Shown: positions 1 to 12,733, counted from the stretch's first letter. The stretch is DNA of 64,000 nucleotides from Acidobacteria bacterium Ga0077522 (GCA_001464065.1 LNDN01000001.1:1-64000), one strand, 5' to 3'. Notes: generated by a model from the sequence alone, not told the origin. A program made the numbers and translations.

Positions 1-41
1 CCCTGTGGCAGTGGTAGCGTGGCGTGTTCGGCGGGCGCCAC

Positions 42-125
42 GCGAAAGTGGCGGAACTGGCAGACGCGCCGGACTTAGGATCCGGTGGCCGGAAGGCTGT
101 GGGGGTTCGAGTCCCCCCTTTCGCA
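42..125 (+). tRNA. tRNA-Leu (anticodon UAG)
   Basis: Acceptor arms gcgaaag/ctttcgc, type II long variable arm, anticodon loop cttagga, T-arm ggttcgagtcc; no encoded CCA. Confidence 0.93.
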
Positions 126-213
126 CTCGAGGCGTTGCCCGCGCTGCGGGCCTGATCTGGCAGGCCCTGCCCACACGAACGTCGTCGCATCCCGGTTGCC
201 GTCGACCGGTCGG

Positions 214-245
214 CGACTCCCGACTCCCGACTCCCGACTCCCGAG
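214..245 (+). repeat. Heptanucleotide tandem repeat (4.6 perfect units)
   Basis: cgactcc x4 + cgag, immediately 5' of tig. Confidence 0.9.
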
Positions 246-250
246 TAAAC

Positions 251-1552
251 ATGAAGGTCGAACTCACCGACGTCAGCGAAACCAAGAAGACCTTGACGGT
301 GGAAGTCCCGCCGGAGGTGGTCGACATCGAGATCTCCCGTGTCACGCAGGGCTATGCCCGGCAGGCGCGCATCCCGGGGTTCCGCCCGGGCAAGGCGCCG
401 GTGCACGTGGTGCGCAAGCGGTTTCGCGAGCAGATCCTGCACGACGTCGCGCACGACCTGGTGCCGCGGGTGGTGGGCGACGCCCTCCGCGACAAGAACG
501 TCCAGCCGGTGGACACGCCGAAGGTGCGGGACCTGCAGCTCGAGGAGGGCAAGCCGCTGACGTTCACGGCCGCCATCGAAACGGCGCCGCACGTGGATCC
601 GGGCGACCTGTCGACCGTGTCGGTGACGCGCCCGGAGATGCCGGTGAGCGACGACGACGTCGACCAGGCGCTGTCGCGGTTGCGCGACCGGTTGGCCCGC
701 ATGGAAGCGGTCGAGGATCGCGGCGCCGAGCAGGGCGACACCGTCGTGATGCACCTGTCGCGGCAGCGCCTGACGGGACCACACGGGGCCGAGCTCGAGC
801 CCGAGGCTCCCGAGAAGCACGAGGGCGTGTCGGCCGAGATCGGCGCGGCGGCCAACCCGCCGGGGTTCGACGAGGGCCTGCTCGGGGTGACGGCGGGGAC
901 GCAGAAGACCTTCGAGGTGACGTTCCCGGCCGACTACGAGGTCGAGGAAATGGCGGGGGCCCGGGTGGAGTATTCCGTGGAGGTCACCGCGGTGCGCCGC
1001 CGGGTGCTGCCGACGCTGGACGACGAGTTCGCCAAGGACCTGGGCGAGTTCGCCACCCTGGCCGATCTGCGGGGGCGCATCCGCACCGATCTGGAGCAGG
1101 ATGCAGAACGGGAGCGGACGCGTCGCATGCGCCAGGCCCTGCTCGAGCAGCTGGCGGCCCGGATGACAGGCGAGGTGCCCGAGGGCATGGTGGCGCGGGA
1201 AGTGGACCGCCGGGTCGAGGAGTTCGCCCGCCGGCTGATGGATCAGGGCGTCGATCCGCGGCAGGCGGCGATCAACTGGGACGAATTCCGTACGCAGCAG
1301 CAGGCGCCGGCGGTGGCGACGGTGCAGAGCGTGCTGGTGCTGGACGCGATCGCGGCCCGGGAATCGCTCGAGGTATCGGCAGAGGAGTTGGATGCCGATA
1401 TCTCCGGGTATGCGACGCGGGCGGGACGCACGCTCGCCGAAGTGAAGGCGCAACTGGCGCAGCAGGACCAGCTGGACAGCATCCGGACGGGTCTGCTGCG
1501 GGAGAAGGCGGTCTCGCACGCCATGGCGCGTGCTACGATCGTGGGTGCGTGA
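251..1552 (+). CDS. tig: Trigger factor (ribosome-associated chaperone/PPIase)
   Basis: MKVELTDVSETKKTLTVEVPPEVV..., ribosome-binding G-F-R-P-G-K-A-P motif, followed by clpP-clpX-lon. Confidence 0.95.
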   Translation: MKVELTDVSETKKTLTVEVPPEVVDIEISRVTQGYARQARIPGFRPGKAPVHVVRKRFREQILHDVAHDLVPRVVGDALRDKNVQPVDTPKVRDLQLEEGKPLTFTAAIETAPHVDPGDLSTVSVTRPEMPVSDDDVDQALSRLRDRLARMEAVEDRGAEQGDTVVMHLSRQRLTGPHGAELEPEAPEKHEGVSAEIGAAANPPGFDEGLLGVTAGTQKTFEVTFPADYEVEEMAGARVEYSVEVTAVRRRVLPTLDDEFAKDLGEFATLADLRGRIRTDLEQDAERERTRRMRQALLEQLAARMTGEVPEGMVAREVDRRVEEFARRLMDQGVDPRQAAINWDEFRTQQQAPAVATVQSVLVLDAIAARESLEVSAEELDADISGYATRAGRTLAEVKAQLAQQDQLDSIRTGLLREKAVSHAMARATIVGA

Positions 1553-1675
1553 GTCACGCGCCTACCTGGACCACCCCTCTTCCCTGGACGATGACGACTC
1601 GACTGCCCGGCCATGCCGGGTGCGGGCAACCTGCCGGCGGCCTACGGGACGCCGGCCACGAGGCCGAATTCACCC

Positions 1676-2281
1676 ATGATTGATCCGCGCATGCAGCTGG
1701 TCCCGATGGTGGTCGAGCAGACCAACCGGGGGGAGCGCGCGTACGACATCTTCTCGCGCCTGCTCAAGGACAGCATCATCTTCATCGGCACGCCGATCGA
1801 CGACACCGTCGCGAGCCTGGTGATTGCCCAGATGCTGTTCCTCGAGGCCGAGGACCCGGAGCGGGACATCCTGCTCTACATCAACAGCCCGGGCGGCTCG
1901 ATCACGGCCGGGATGGCGATTTACGACACGATGCAGTACATCCGGCCCGACGTGTCGACGTACTGCCTCGGGCAGTGTGCGTCGTTCGGGGCCGTGCTGC
2001 TGGCCGGGGGCACCAAGGGCAAGCGGTACTCGCTGCCCAACTCGCGCATCCTGATTCACCAGCCGTGGGTCCAGGGCGGGGTCGGCGGGCAGGCCACCGA
2101 CATCGACATCCACGCCAAGGAAATCCTGCGGATGCGCCACCGGCTGAACGAGATCCTCGCGGAACATTCCGGCCAGCCTCTCGAGCGGCTCCAGGCCGAT
2201 ACCGAGCGCGACTACATCATGTCGGCCGAGCAGGCGCGCGAGTACGGTATCATCGATGAAGTCCTCCGCAAGCGCAGCTGA
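1676..2281 (+). CDS. clpP: ATP-dependent Clp protease proteolytic subunit
   Basis: [30 protein letters not shown]; catalytic S ([14 protein letters not shown]), H (RILIHQP), D ([11 protein letters not shown]). Confidence 0.97.
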   Translation: MIDPRMQLVPMVVEQTNRGERAYDIFSRLLKDSIIFIGTPIDDTVASLVIAQMLFLEAEDPERDILLYINSPGGSITAGMAIYDTMQYIRPDVSTYCLGQCASFGAVLLAGGTKGKRYSLPNSRILIHQPWVQGGVGGQATDIDIHAKEILRMRHRLNEILAEHSGQPLERLQADTERDYIMSAEQAREYGIIDEVLRKRS

Positions 2282-2344
2282 CCCATGCCCGACGGCCGCA
2301 ACGATGGCCCCTCGGGTGTCGGTGACGCAGACGGGTCCGAACCC

Positions 2345-3592
<1,248 letters not shown>

Positions 3593-3632
3593 GCGTCCGT
3601 CCCCGCCCTGACGGCGTCTCAAAAGAAGAGGC

Positions 3633-3656
3633 GCCGGCAGGACCGCCCCTGCCGGC
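3633..3656 (+). terminator. Perfect 9-bp hairpin in the clpX-lon intergenic region (terminator/attenuator-like, no T tract)
   Basis: gccggcagg-accgcc-cctgccggc. Confidence 0.4.
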
Positions 3657-3760
3657 TGTCGGCGGGAGGCACGAACTTCCGGCGAAGGACCTCCCCGAAC
3701 GGCGGAGGCCACGCTGGCTCCGCCTTGACAAGCCACCGCCTCATTCCCGACAACTGATTC

Positions 3761-6148
3761 ATGGAAGTCTTCGAAACACTCCCGATCGTCCCGCTGCGCG
3801 ATGTCGTCGTGTTCCCGCACATGATGATGCCGTTCGTGATCGGGCGTCCCTCGTCCATCCGGGCGCTGGAGCATGCGCTCGGCAAGGACAAGCGCATCTT
3901 CCTGGCCGCCCAGCACGATGCCGCCACCGACGATCCCCAGCCGGCCGACATCTACACGATGGGCTGCGTGGCCAACATCGTCCAGAGCCTGAAGCTGCCC
4001 GACGGCAACATCAAGGTGCTGGTCGAGGGCGTCGATCGCGGTCGTGCGGTCGAGTGGAAGGAAGACAAGGGCTTCTTCCGCGTCGTCGTCAAGGTCATCG
4101 CGCGGCAGCGCGAGACGGCCGGCGAGGTCGAAGCGACGATGACGCGCGTCGTGTCGCTGTTCGAGCAGTACGTCAAGCTGTCGAACAACCTGCACTACGA
4201 CGCCATGATCGCCGCCGTGCGGGTCGACGACCCGGCGCGGCTGGCCGACACGATTGCCGCCCACATGCTGGTGGGCATCGAGGAGAAGCAGAACCTCCTC
4301 GAGATCGTCTCGCCGCTCGAGCGCCTGAACCGCATTGCGTCGGTGCTCGAAGTCGAGGTGGACAAGCTCCAGGTGGACCGCCGGATCCAGTCTCGCGTGA
4401 AGAAGCAGATGGAGAAGGCCCAGAAGGAGTACTACCTCAACGAGAAGATGAAGGCGATCCAGAAGGAACTGGGTCGCAAGGAAGACAAGGGCAACGAGAT
4501 CGAGGACCTCAAGAAGAAGATTGAGGACGCCCGGATGCCCAAGGACGTCGAGGAGAAGGCGATGCAGGAACTTCGCCGCCTCGAGGCCATGCCGCCGATG
4601 TCGGCCGAGGCCACCGTCTCGCGCAACTACCTCGACTGGCTGATCGCGGTGCCGTGGACCAAGAAGTCCAAGGAGAGCCGTGACCTGACCCGCGCCGAGG
4701 AGATCCTCAACCAGGACCACCACGGCCTCGAGAAGATCAAGGACCGCATCCTCGAGTTCCTCGCGGTGCGCACCCTGGTCAAGAAGCCCAAGAGCACCAT
4801 CCTGACGTTCGCCGGACCTCCGGGGGTCGGCAAGACCTCGCTGGCCAAGTCGATCGCCAAGGCGACCAACCGCAAGTTCGTCCGGCTGTCGCTCGGCGGC
4901 GTGCGGGACGAGGCCGAGATCCGCGGGCACCGCCGCACCTACATCGGCGCGTTCCCGGGCCAGGTCATCCAGATGATGAAGAAGGCCGGCACGATGAACC
5001 CGGTCTTCCTGCTCGACGAAGTGGACAAGATGTCGATGGACTTCCGCGGCGACCCGTCCGCGGCGCTCCTCGAGGTGCTCGATCCGGAACAGAACAACGC
5101 GTTCCTCGACCACTACCTCGACGTCGAGTACGACCTGTCCAACGTCATGTTCATCTGCACGGCCAACGTCCTCCACACGATTCCGCAGGCGCTGCGGGAC
5201 CGCATGGAAGTGCTGCAGCTGGCCGGCTACACCGAGCAGGAGAAGGTCGAGATCGCGCGGCGCTTCCTGGCGCCCAAGGCGGTCGAGAACGCCGGCCTGA
5301 GCGACAAGAACATCACCTTCGACGAAGACGCCCTGCGCGCGATCATCCAGCGCTACACGCGCGAGGCCGGCGTTCGCAGCCTCGAGCGCGAGATCTCGTC
5401 GGTCTGCCGCAAGGTCGCCCGCCGGGTGGTGGTGGATGGGGCGCAGTACTTCGAGGAGATCACGCCCGAGCGGGTGACGGCGCACCTCGGCGTGCCCCGC
5501 TTCCGCGCCACGATGGCCGAAGAGGTCAACGAGATCGGCATCGCGACGGGCCTGGCCTGGACCGAGGTCGGCGGCGAGATTCTGGTCACCGAGGCGACGC
5601 TCATGCCCGGCAAGGGCAAGCTGACGCTCACCGGCAAGCTGGGCGACGTGATGCAGGAGTCGGCGCAGGCGGCGATGAGCTTCGTCCGCTCGCGGGTCAA
5701 CGAGTACGGGCTGCCCCCCGACTTCTACAAGAACATGGACGTGCACGTGCACGTGCCGGAGGGGGCGATTCCCAAGGACGGCCCGTCGGCCGGCATCACG
5801 ATGGCCACGGCGATGATCTCGGCGCTGTCCCGTGTGCCCGCCCGCAAGGACGTGGCCATGACCGGCGAGATCACCCTGCGCGGCAAGGTGCTGCCCATCG
5901 GGGGCGTGAAGGAGAAGGTGCTGGGCGCCCATCGGGCGGGCGTCAAGACGATCATCCTGCCGAAGGACAACGAGAAGGACCTGGCCGACATCCCCAAGAA
6001 CGTGCTCGACACGCTCGATGTCTACCTGGTCGAGGCCATGGACGAGGTGCTGAAGATCGCCCTCGAGGGACCACTGCCGCCGGCAATTCCGGCCACCACC
6101 GAGGCAGCCGTGGACCCGGCGGCAAAGGACGAGGCCATCACGCACTGA
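3761..6148 (+). CDS. lon: ATP-dependent Lon protease
   Basis: [15 protein letters not shown], catalytic motif [10 protein letters not shown], full-length 795 aa. Confidence 0.98.
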   Translation: MEVFETLPIVPLRDVVVFPHMMMPFVIGRPSSIRALEHALGKDKRIFLAAQHDAATDDPQPADIYTMGCVANIVQSLKLPDGNIKVLVEGVDRGRAVEWKEDKGFFRVVVKVIARQRETAGEVEATMTRVVSLFEQYVKLSNNLHYDAMIAAVRVDDPARLADTIAAHMLVGIEEKQNLLEIVSPLERLNRIASVLEVEVDKLQVDRRIQSRVKKQMEKAQKEYYLNEKMKAIQKELGRKEDKGNEIEDLKKKIEDARMPKDVEEKAMQELRRLEAMPPMSAEATVSRNYLDWLIAVPWTKKSKESRDLTRAEEILNQDHHGLEKIKDRILEFLAVRTLVKKPKSTILTFAGPPGVGKTSLAKSIAKATNRKFVRLSLGGVRDEAEIRGHRRTYIGAFPGQVIQMMKKAGTMNPVFLLDEVDKMSMDFRGDPSAALLEVLDPEQNNAFLDHYLDVEYDLSNVMFICTANVLHTIPQALRDRMEVLQLAGYTEQEKVEIARRFLAPKAVENAGLSDKNITFDEDALRAIIQRYTREAGVRSLEREISSVCRKVARRVVVDGAQYFEEITPERVTAHLGVPRFRATMAEEVNEIGIATGLAWTEVGGEILVTEATLMPGKGKLTLTGKLGDVMQESAQAAMSFVRSRVNEYGLPPDFYKNMDVHVHVPEGAIPKDGPSAGITMATAMISALSRVPARKDVAMTGEITLRGKVLPIGGVKEKVLGAHRAGVKTIILPKDNEKDLADIPKNVLDTLDVYLVEAMDEVLKIALEGPLPPAIPATTEAAVDPAAKDEAITH

Positions 6149-6159
6149 CCGGTGGATGC

Positions 6160-6187
6160 GTGACGCGGTCCCCAGAGACCGCGTCAC
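6160..6187 (+). terminator. Perfect 10-bp hairpin after lon
   Basis: gtgacgcggt-ccccagag-accgcgtcac. Confidence 0.45.
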
Positions 6188-6853
6188 GTCGCCGGCGTCC
6201 GCCCCCCGCGGATCCCAGGCCGGTTGCCCCCACCTCAGTCATGCGTCTGGTCGTCTCACCGTGAAAACTCTGCCCGTCCAGTTCGTCCGGAGCGCCGTCA
6301 GCGCCGACGACCTGCCGCGGGAACCCGTGCCGCAGCTGGCCCTCGTGGGTCGGTCCAATGTCGGCAAGTCGACGCTGATCAACGCGATCACCGGGTCCCG
6401 CGTGGCCCGGACGAGCGCGGCGGCCGGCAAGACACGGGAGTTGAACGTGTATGCGGTGGAGTATGGTCACCGCGACCTGAAGCGCCTGTTCCTGGTCGAC
6501 TTGCCAGGTTACGGGTATGCGAGGGGTGGGGATGCCTCGGCGACCGAGTTCGCCGGGCTCACCACGATGTACTTCGGCCGGCCTGCGCCGGGCGCCGGAT
6601 CGACCGGCGACGACGCAGGGTATGGCCCGACGGGCGCGCTGCTCATCGTTGACGCGCGCCATCCCGGGCTGGCCCAGGACCTCAACGCCTGGGCCTGGCT
6701 CTCCACGAAGGACCTGGCGACCGCCGTCGTGATCGCCAAGATCGACAAGCTGTCGCGCACCGAACGGGTGCGTAACGTACGCGCATGGGAAACATCGCTG
6801 AACGCCCCGGTAACGCCAGTGTCGGCGCTCACCGGCGAAGGACTGGAAAATCT

Positions 6854-8452
<1,599 letters not shown>

Positions 8453-8456
8453 CCCC

Positions 8457-8489
8457 GCCGGGCCTGCGACAACATGTCGCGGGCCCGGC
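8457..8489 (+). terminator. Hairpin downstream of rho
   Basis: gccgggcc...ggcccggc with inner cgaca/tgtcg. Confidence 0.45.
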
Positions 8490-8516
8490 GCTCGCGTCGG
8501 GCGGACACTGGATCCG

Positions 8517-8966
8517 ATGCGACCCACCCTGCTCGTCGCCCTCCTCCTGCTGCTCCCTGGAGCACACGCCGGGGCCGACACGGCAGACGCCCCGGCCCGC
8601 GAGGCCGCACGCCTGAGTGCCAGCCTGATGAGCCCGTTCTGCCCGGGCATGACGTTGTCCACCTGCCCGTCCCCGGATGCCGCCACCGTGCGTGCCGAGA
8701 TCTCCGACCGCCTGCATCGCGGTGAACCGAGCGCCAGCATCATCGCCGACCTCGAGGCGCGCTTCGGCGACGTCCTCGACGGTTCGCCGCGCGCGCGCGG
8801 CACCGGATGGGTGGCCTGGCTCGGGCCGGGGGCGCTGGGCCTGGCACTGCTCGCGGCCCTGCGCAGCGCGGCCGGGTCTCGAGCGGTGGCGGCCGCCCCG
8901 GCGACCGAACCGCCCCTCGACCCGGCCTTGCTGGCGCGCCTGAACGACGAACTCGACACGCTGTGA
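8517..8966 (+). CDS. CcmH/NrfF-family-like cytochrome c biogenesis protein with non-canonical cysteine motif
   Basis: Signal peptide; SASLMSPFCPGMTLSTCPSPDAATVRAEISDRLHRGEPSASIIADLEARFGD resembles CcmH N-domain; C-terminal TM. Confidence 0.7.
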   Translation: MRPTLLVALLLLLPGAHAGADTADAPAREAARLSASLMSPFCPGMTLSTCPSPDAATVRAEISDRLHRGEPSASIIADLEARFGDVLDGSPRARGTGWVAWLGPGALGLALLAALRSAAGSRAVAAAPATEPPLDPALLARLNDELDTL

Positions 8967-9052
8967 GCGGAAGCGGCGGCGCCCGCTGGGCACGTCGGCG
9001 TCCGTTCGACCATGATGTACGCGGTCGCGAACTCCTCGACTGATCGTCCTGC

Positions 9053-10327
9053 ATGCCCGGCACGTCCGCGCTCTCCTCGTCCGTCGTCCTGCCGTGGCTG
9101 GTGCGCCTGCGCTGGGTCTCGCTCGCCGTGATGCTGGTGGGCGCGATCGCGGCCAGCCGCTGGTGGACGGTGCGCCTGCCCTGGTCACCGCTGCTGGCCC
9201 TGCTGGCGACGATGGCGACGACCAACGTCGCCCTGACCTCGCAACTGCGCGCCACGTCCCTGCGCCGGGGGCTGCTCGGCAGCGTGCTCCTGCTGGACGT
9301 GGCCGCGCTCACGGGGTGGCTGGCGCTGGCCGGCGGCCCCATCAATCCGTTCGGCATCGTCTATCTCGTCGGCATCACGATCGCCGCCTCCACCCTCGGT
9401 CTGCGCTGGGCCTCCGGCATCGCACTGGCCTCGACGCTGGGCTACGGCCTGACGTTCGCGCGGCACCGGCCCCTCGACTTCGCCGATCCCCTGCTGGCCG
9501 GCCGCGTGCTGAGCCTGCATCTCTTCGGCATGTGGGTGGCGCTGGCCGCAGCGGCGGCGCTGATCGCGTACTTCGTGAGTCGGATGTCGGAGGCCGTGGA
9601 GGAACGGGAGCGGGCACTGACGGAGGCCCGTGGAGCCGCGGCGCGCAGTGATCGGATGGCCGCCCTGCTGGCGCTCGGTGCCGGCGCAGCCCACGAACTG
9701 GCGACGCCCCTGAACACGATCAGCATCGTCGCGGGCGAGATCGAGCGGGTCGTCGCCGACGACCGCGCCACACCCGCCGACGCCCTGCGCGAGGTGGCCG
9801 AACACGCCGCGCTCGTGCGCGCCGAGGTGGCCCGCTGCACGCACGTGCTGGACCAGATGACGGGTCGGGCCCAGGCGCTCGACGCCGACACGGCGACGGC
9901 GACCCTGTCCGATCTGCTCGACGATCTGCGGCAGCGACTCGAGCCGAACCAGGCCGCCCGCCTCGACCTGACGACACCGATCGAACCCGTCCCCCTGACG
10001 CTGCCGGCCGAAGCGCTCCGGCAGGTGCTGCTGTCCCTGGTGCGCAACGCGTTCGATGCGTCGTCGCCGTCGCAGCACGTCTCCCTGGCGGTGACCCGGG
10101 AACCCGGTGGCCTGCGGTTCACGGTCGCCGACACCGGCAGTGGCATGCGCGACGACGTGGTGGCGCGTGCCGGGGATCCGTTCTTCACGACCAAGCCGGG
10201 CGGCGGCAACCTGGGCCTCGGGCTGTTCCTGGCCCGGACGTTTGCCGATCAGGCCGGTGGTGCGCTGGCGCTGCAGTCGCGGCTAGGCGCCGGTACCACG
10301 GTCACGCTCGACCTGCCATCCTGCTGA
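9053..10327 (+). CDS. regB: RegB/PrrB-type redox sensor histidine kinase
   Basis: Six TM N-terminus with GGPINPF motif (RegB quinone-site GGxxNPF), H-box GAAHELATPLNTI, ATPase DTGSGM. Confidence 0.82.
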   Translation: MPGTSALSSSVVLPWLVRLRWVSLAVMLVGAIAASRWWTVRLPWSPLLALLATMATTNVALTSQLRATSLRRGLLGSVLLLDVAALTGWLALAGGPINPFGIVYLVGITIAASTLGLRWASGIALASTLGYGLTFARHRPLDFADPLLAGRVLSLHLFGMWVALAAAAALIAYFVSRMSEAVEERERALTEARGAAARSDRMAALLALGAGAAHELATPLNTISIVAGEIERVVADDRATPADALREVAEHAALVRAEVARCTHVLDQMTGRAQALDADTATATLSDLLDDLRQRLEPNQAARLDLTTPIEPVPLTLPAEALRQVLLSLVRNAFDASSPSQHVSLAVTREPGGLRFTVADTGSGMRDDVVARAGDPFFTTKPGGGNLGLGLFLARTFADQAGGALALQSRLGAGTTVTLDLPSC

Positions 10328-10328
10328 C

Positions 10329-10868
10329 GTGGCCCGCACCTTTCCCACCATCCTCGTCGTCGAGGACGACGACGTGTTCCGGGGCGTCCTGGTCCGGGCC
10401 CTGACGGCGCGCGGCTATGACGTGGAAGGCGCCGCCGACGCCGCGACAGCCATCGCTCGCGCCACCGACGACAGTCCGGAGATGGCGGTGGTCGATCTGC
10501 GGCTGCCTGACGCCTCTGGCCTCGATGTCGTCCGCGAGCTCAAGCGCATCGATCCGGCCACCGCCATCGTCGTGCTGACCGGGTACGGCAGTATCGCAAC
10601 GGCGCTCGAAGCGGTACGACTCGGCGCGACACACTACCTGACCAAGCCCACCGACGCGGATCGGATCCTGGCCGCGTTCGAACGCGGGCTGCTCGCGCGC
10701 CCGCGCGAGCTGGCGATCGAGACGCCCTCGCTGGCGCGGGTCGAGTGGGAGCACATGCAGCGCGTGCTGGTGGACTGCGACGGCAACGTGTCCGAGGCCG
10801 CACGTGTGCTGGGGATGCACCGACGGTCACTGCAGCGCAAGCTGGCCAAGCGCCCCTCGAACAGCTGA
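10329..10868 (+). CDS. regA: RegA/PrrA-type response regulator
   Basis: Receiver VVEDDDVF..VVDLRLPD..LTGYGS..TKP and FIS-type HTH GNVSEAARVLGMHRRSLQRKLAKR; GTG start. Confidence 0.85.
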   Translation: MARTFPTILVVEDDDVFRGVLVRALTARGYDVEGAADAATAIARATDDSPEMAVVDLRLPDASGLDVVRELKRIDPATAIVVLTGYGSIATALEAVRLGATHYLTKPTDADRILAAFERGLLARPRELAIETPSLARVEWEHMQRVLVDCDGNVSEAARVLGMHRRSLQRKLAKRPSNS

Positions 10869-10943
10869 GCAGTGCCACGGTGCGGCCCGACAAGGTGACG
10901 GCGTCCAGTGCGGTGACGGCCGGTTCTCCGAAGAGGCCCTACC

Positions 10944-10971
10944 CACTCGATTCCCGACGCCCGATTCCCGG
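10944..10971 (+). repeat. Degenerate heptanucleotide tandem repeat (4 units)
   Basis: cactcga ttcccga cgcccga ttcccgg. Confidence 0.55.
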
Positions 10972-10991
10972 CGCTGGTCTACCATCGCGAC

Positions 10992-11957
10992 ATGCAGACG
11001 CGACGGTTCGGACGACTCGGATGGCAGGTCTCGGAAGTCGGCTACGGGATGTGGGGCATGGGCGGCTGGACGGGCAGCGACGACGCGCAGTCGCTCGCCT
11101 CGCTCGATCAGTCGATCGCGGCTGGCGTCAACGTCTTCGACACGGCGTATGCCTACGGCGACGGCCACAGCGAGCAGCTGCTGGCCCAGACGCTGCGGGC
11201 CCATGCAGGCCGCCGGCTCTACGTGGCGACGAAGGTGCCGCCGAAGAACCGCCAGTGGCCGGGCACGGCGGCCACGCCGGTCTCGGAGGTCTTCCCGTAC
11301 GAGTACATCGTCGAGATGACCGAGAAGAGCCTGCAGAACCTCGGGGTCGAACGGCTCGACCTGCAGCAGCTGCACGTCTGGGACGATGCCTGGACGAGCG
11401 ATGAGGGCTGGCAGCGGGCGGCCGAGGACCTGAAGGCGCAGGGCAAGATCGAGGGCTTCGGCATCAGCGTCAATCGCTGGCAGCCGGCCAACGTGCTGCA
11501 GGCGCTCGAGACTGGCAAGGTCGACGCGGTGCAGGTCGTGTACAACGTCTTCGACCAGAACCCGGAGGACGATCTCTTCCCCGCCGCGCAACGTCTCGAC
11601 GTCGCCATCATCGCCCGGGTGCCCTTCGACGAAGGCAGCCTGACGGGCCGGATGACGCGCGACATGACGTTCCCGAAGCACGACTGGCGCAGTCTGTACT
11701 TCACGCCCGAGAACCTCGACGAGACCCTGGATCGCGTCGACGCCCTGCAGCAGGAGGTGCCGGCCGGGATGTCGCTGGCCGAACTCGCCCTCCGCTTCAT
11801 CCTCGAGCATCCGGCGGTGTCCACCACCATCCCCGGCATGCGCAAGGCCACGCACGTGGCCGAGAACACCGCGGTGTCCGACGGCCGCCGTCTCGGAGAG
11901 GGGCTGATGGCGGCCCTGCGGCAGCATCGCTGGGAACGGACGCACGTCATTCCGTGA
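10992..11957 (+). CDS. Aldo/keto reductase
   Basis: MQTRRFGRLGWQVSEVGYGMWGMGGW, DTAYAYGDGHSEQLL. Confidence 0.93.
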   Translation: MQTRRFGRLGWQVSEVGYGMWGMGGWTGSDDAQSLASLDQSIAAGVNVFDTAYAYGDGHSEQLLAQTLRAHAGRRLYVATKVPPKNRQWPGTAATPVSEVFPYEYIVEMTEKSLQNLGVERLDLQQLHVWDDAWTSDEGWQRAAEDLKAQGKIEGFGISVNRWQPANVLQALETGKVDAVQVVYNVFDQNPEDDLFPAAQRLDVAIIARVPFDEGSLTGRMTRDMTFPKHDWRSLYFTPENLDETLDRVDALQQEVPAGMSLAELALRFILEHPAVSTTIPGMRKATHVAENTAVSDGRRLGEGLMAALRQHRWERTHVIP

Positions 11958-11989
11958 CGCGGCCGAGCGCGCCCGCGGCCGAAGAAACG

Positions 11990-12036
11990 ACAAAAGCGGC
12001 CAGGATGTTGTCCGGGAGGAACAACATGCTGGCCGC
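11990..12036 (-). terminator. Intrinsic terminator of the PEP-CTERM gene
   Basis: 16-bp stem with one mismatch (gcggccagcatgttgt / acaacatcctggccgc on minus), followed by cttttgtcg. Confidence 0.8.
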
Positions 12037-12083
12037 CCGTGGATGCCCGCGAGGGGACGCGCACGTCCACGTCGAGATGGATC

Positions 12084-12545
12084 TCAGCGCGCGCGCATCG
12101 ATCGGCGCAGTCGCGCCGACAGTCCGAGCAAGCCCACGCCAATCATGATCGCGATACCGGGTTCGGGAATGGACGACGTACCGGCGACCGGCAGGGCCTC
12201 GTAGGCCACCTGTGGCTCTGCGGGCAGTTTCTCGAAGACCGGGATGCTCAGCAGGCGCGTCGTCAGTTGCTCGTCGTCTGGCCCCTGGGGACCGGCCGGC
12301 CGGATCGGATCTTCGAAGAAGCGGATCGGGGTGACTGGCCGACGCACGTTGGCAAAGTCACCTCCGTAGGCGGCAAAAGCCGCGAAGTCCAGCGGAGTCC
12401 AGTCGAACGCCTCGAACGGCGAGGACGAGGGCGAGTAGGCGAAGCCTCTGGGCGCCTGTCCGGTGCCGAAGCCAATCGTGTCAGCCATGGCGGTGGCGCC
12501 GGTGGCCAGCGTGAGGAAAGCGGCGAGAAACGCGTATCGAAGCAT
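12084..12545 (-). CDS. PEP-CTERM sorting-domain protein
   Basis: Signal peptide [22 protein letters not shown]-terminus [30 protein letters not shown]. Confidence 0.88.
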   Translation of the reverse strand: MLRYAFLAAFLTLATGATAMADTIGFGTGQAPRGFAYSPSSSPFEAFDWTPLDFAAFAAYGGDFANVRRPVTPIRFFEDPIRPAGPQGPDDEQLTTRLLSIPVFEKLPAEPQVAYEALPVAGTSSIPEPGIAIMIGVGLLGLSARLRRSMRAR

Positions 12546-12695
12546 GAGTACCCCGGACGGGTCCCTGACAGAACCGTCATTCGACGCACAGAACCGTGAT
12601 CGTCGAACGAGGCTTCTTCCGACGATCTGCCCGGAAACACGGGGCAGCGAGTCGGTGTCGGACGCGTCCTGCCTGATCGCTAAGCAAGTTTCAGT

Positions 12696-12733
12696 CCCGA
12701 CCGTCACGCCGGCACGGGGGCCTGACGGTCGGG
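12696..12733. promoter_or_regulatory. 11-bp inverted repeat between PEP-CTERM gene and rpmE
   Basis: cccgaccgtca ... tgacggtcggg. Confidence 0.45.

Noticed and set aside
214-245. CRISPR array
   Set aside because: 7-bp units with no spacers and no cas genes; same for the other short-repeat loci.
5-250. Extended N-terminus of trigger factor from position 5
   Set aside because: Runs through the tRNA-Leu gene and heptamer array; real homology begins at MKVELTDV (251).
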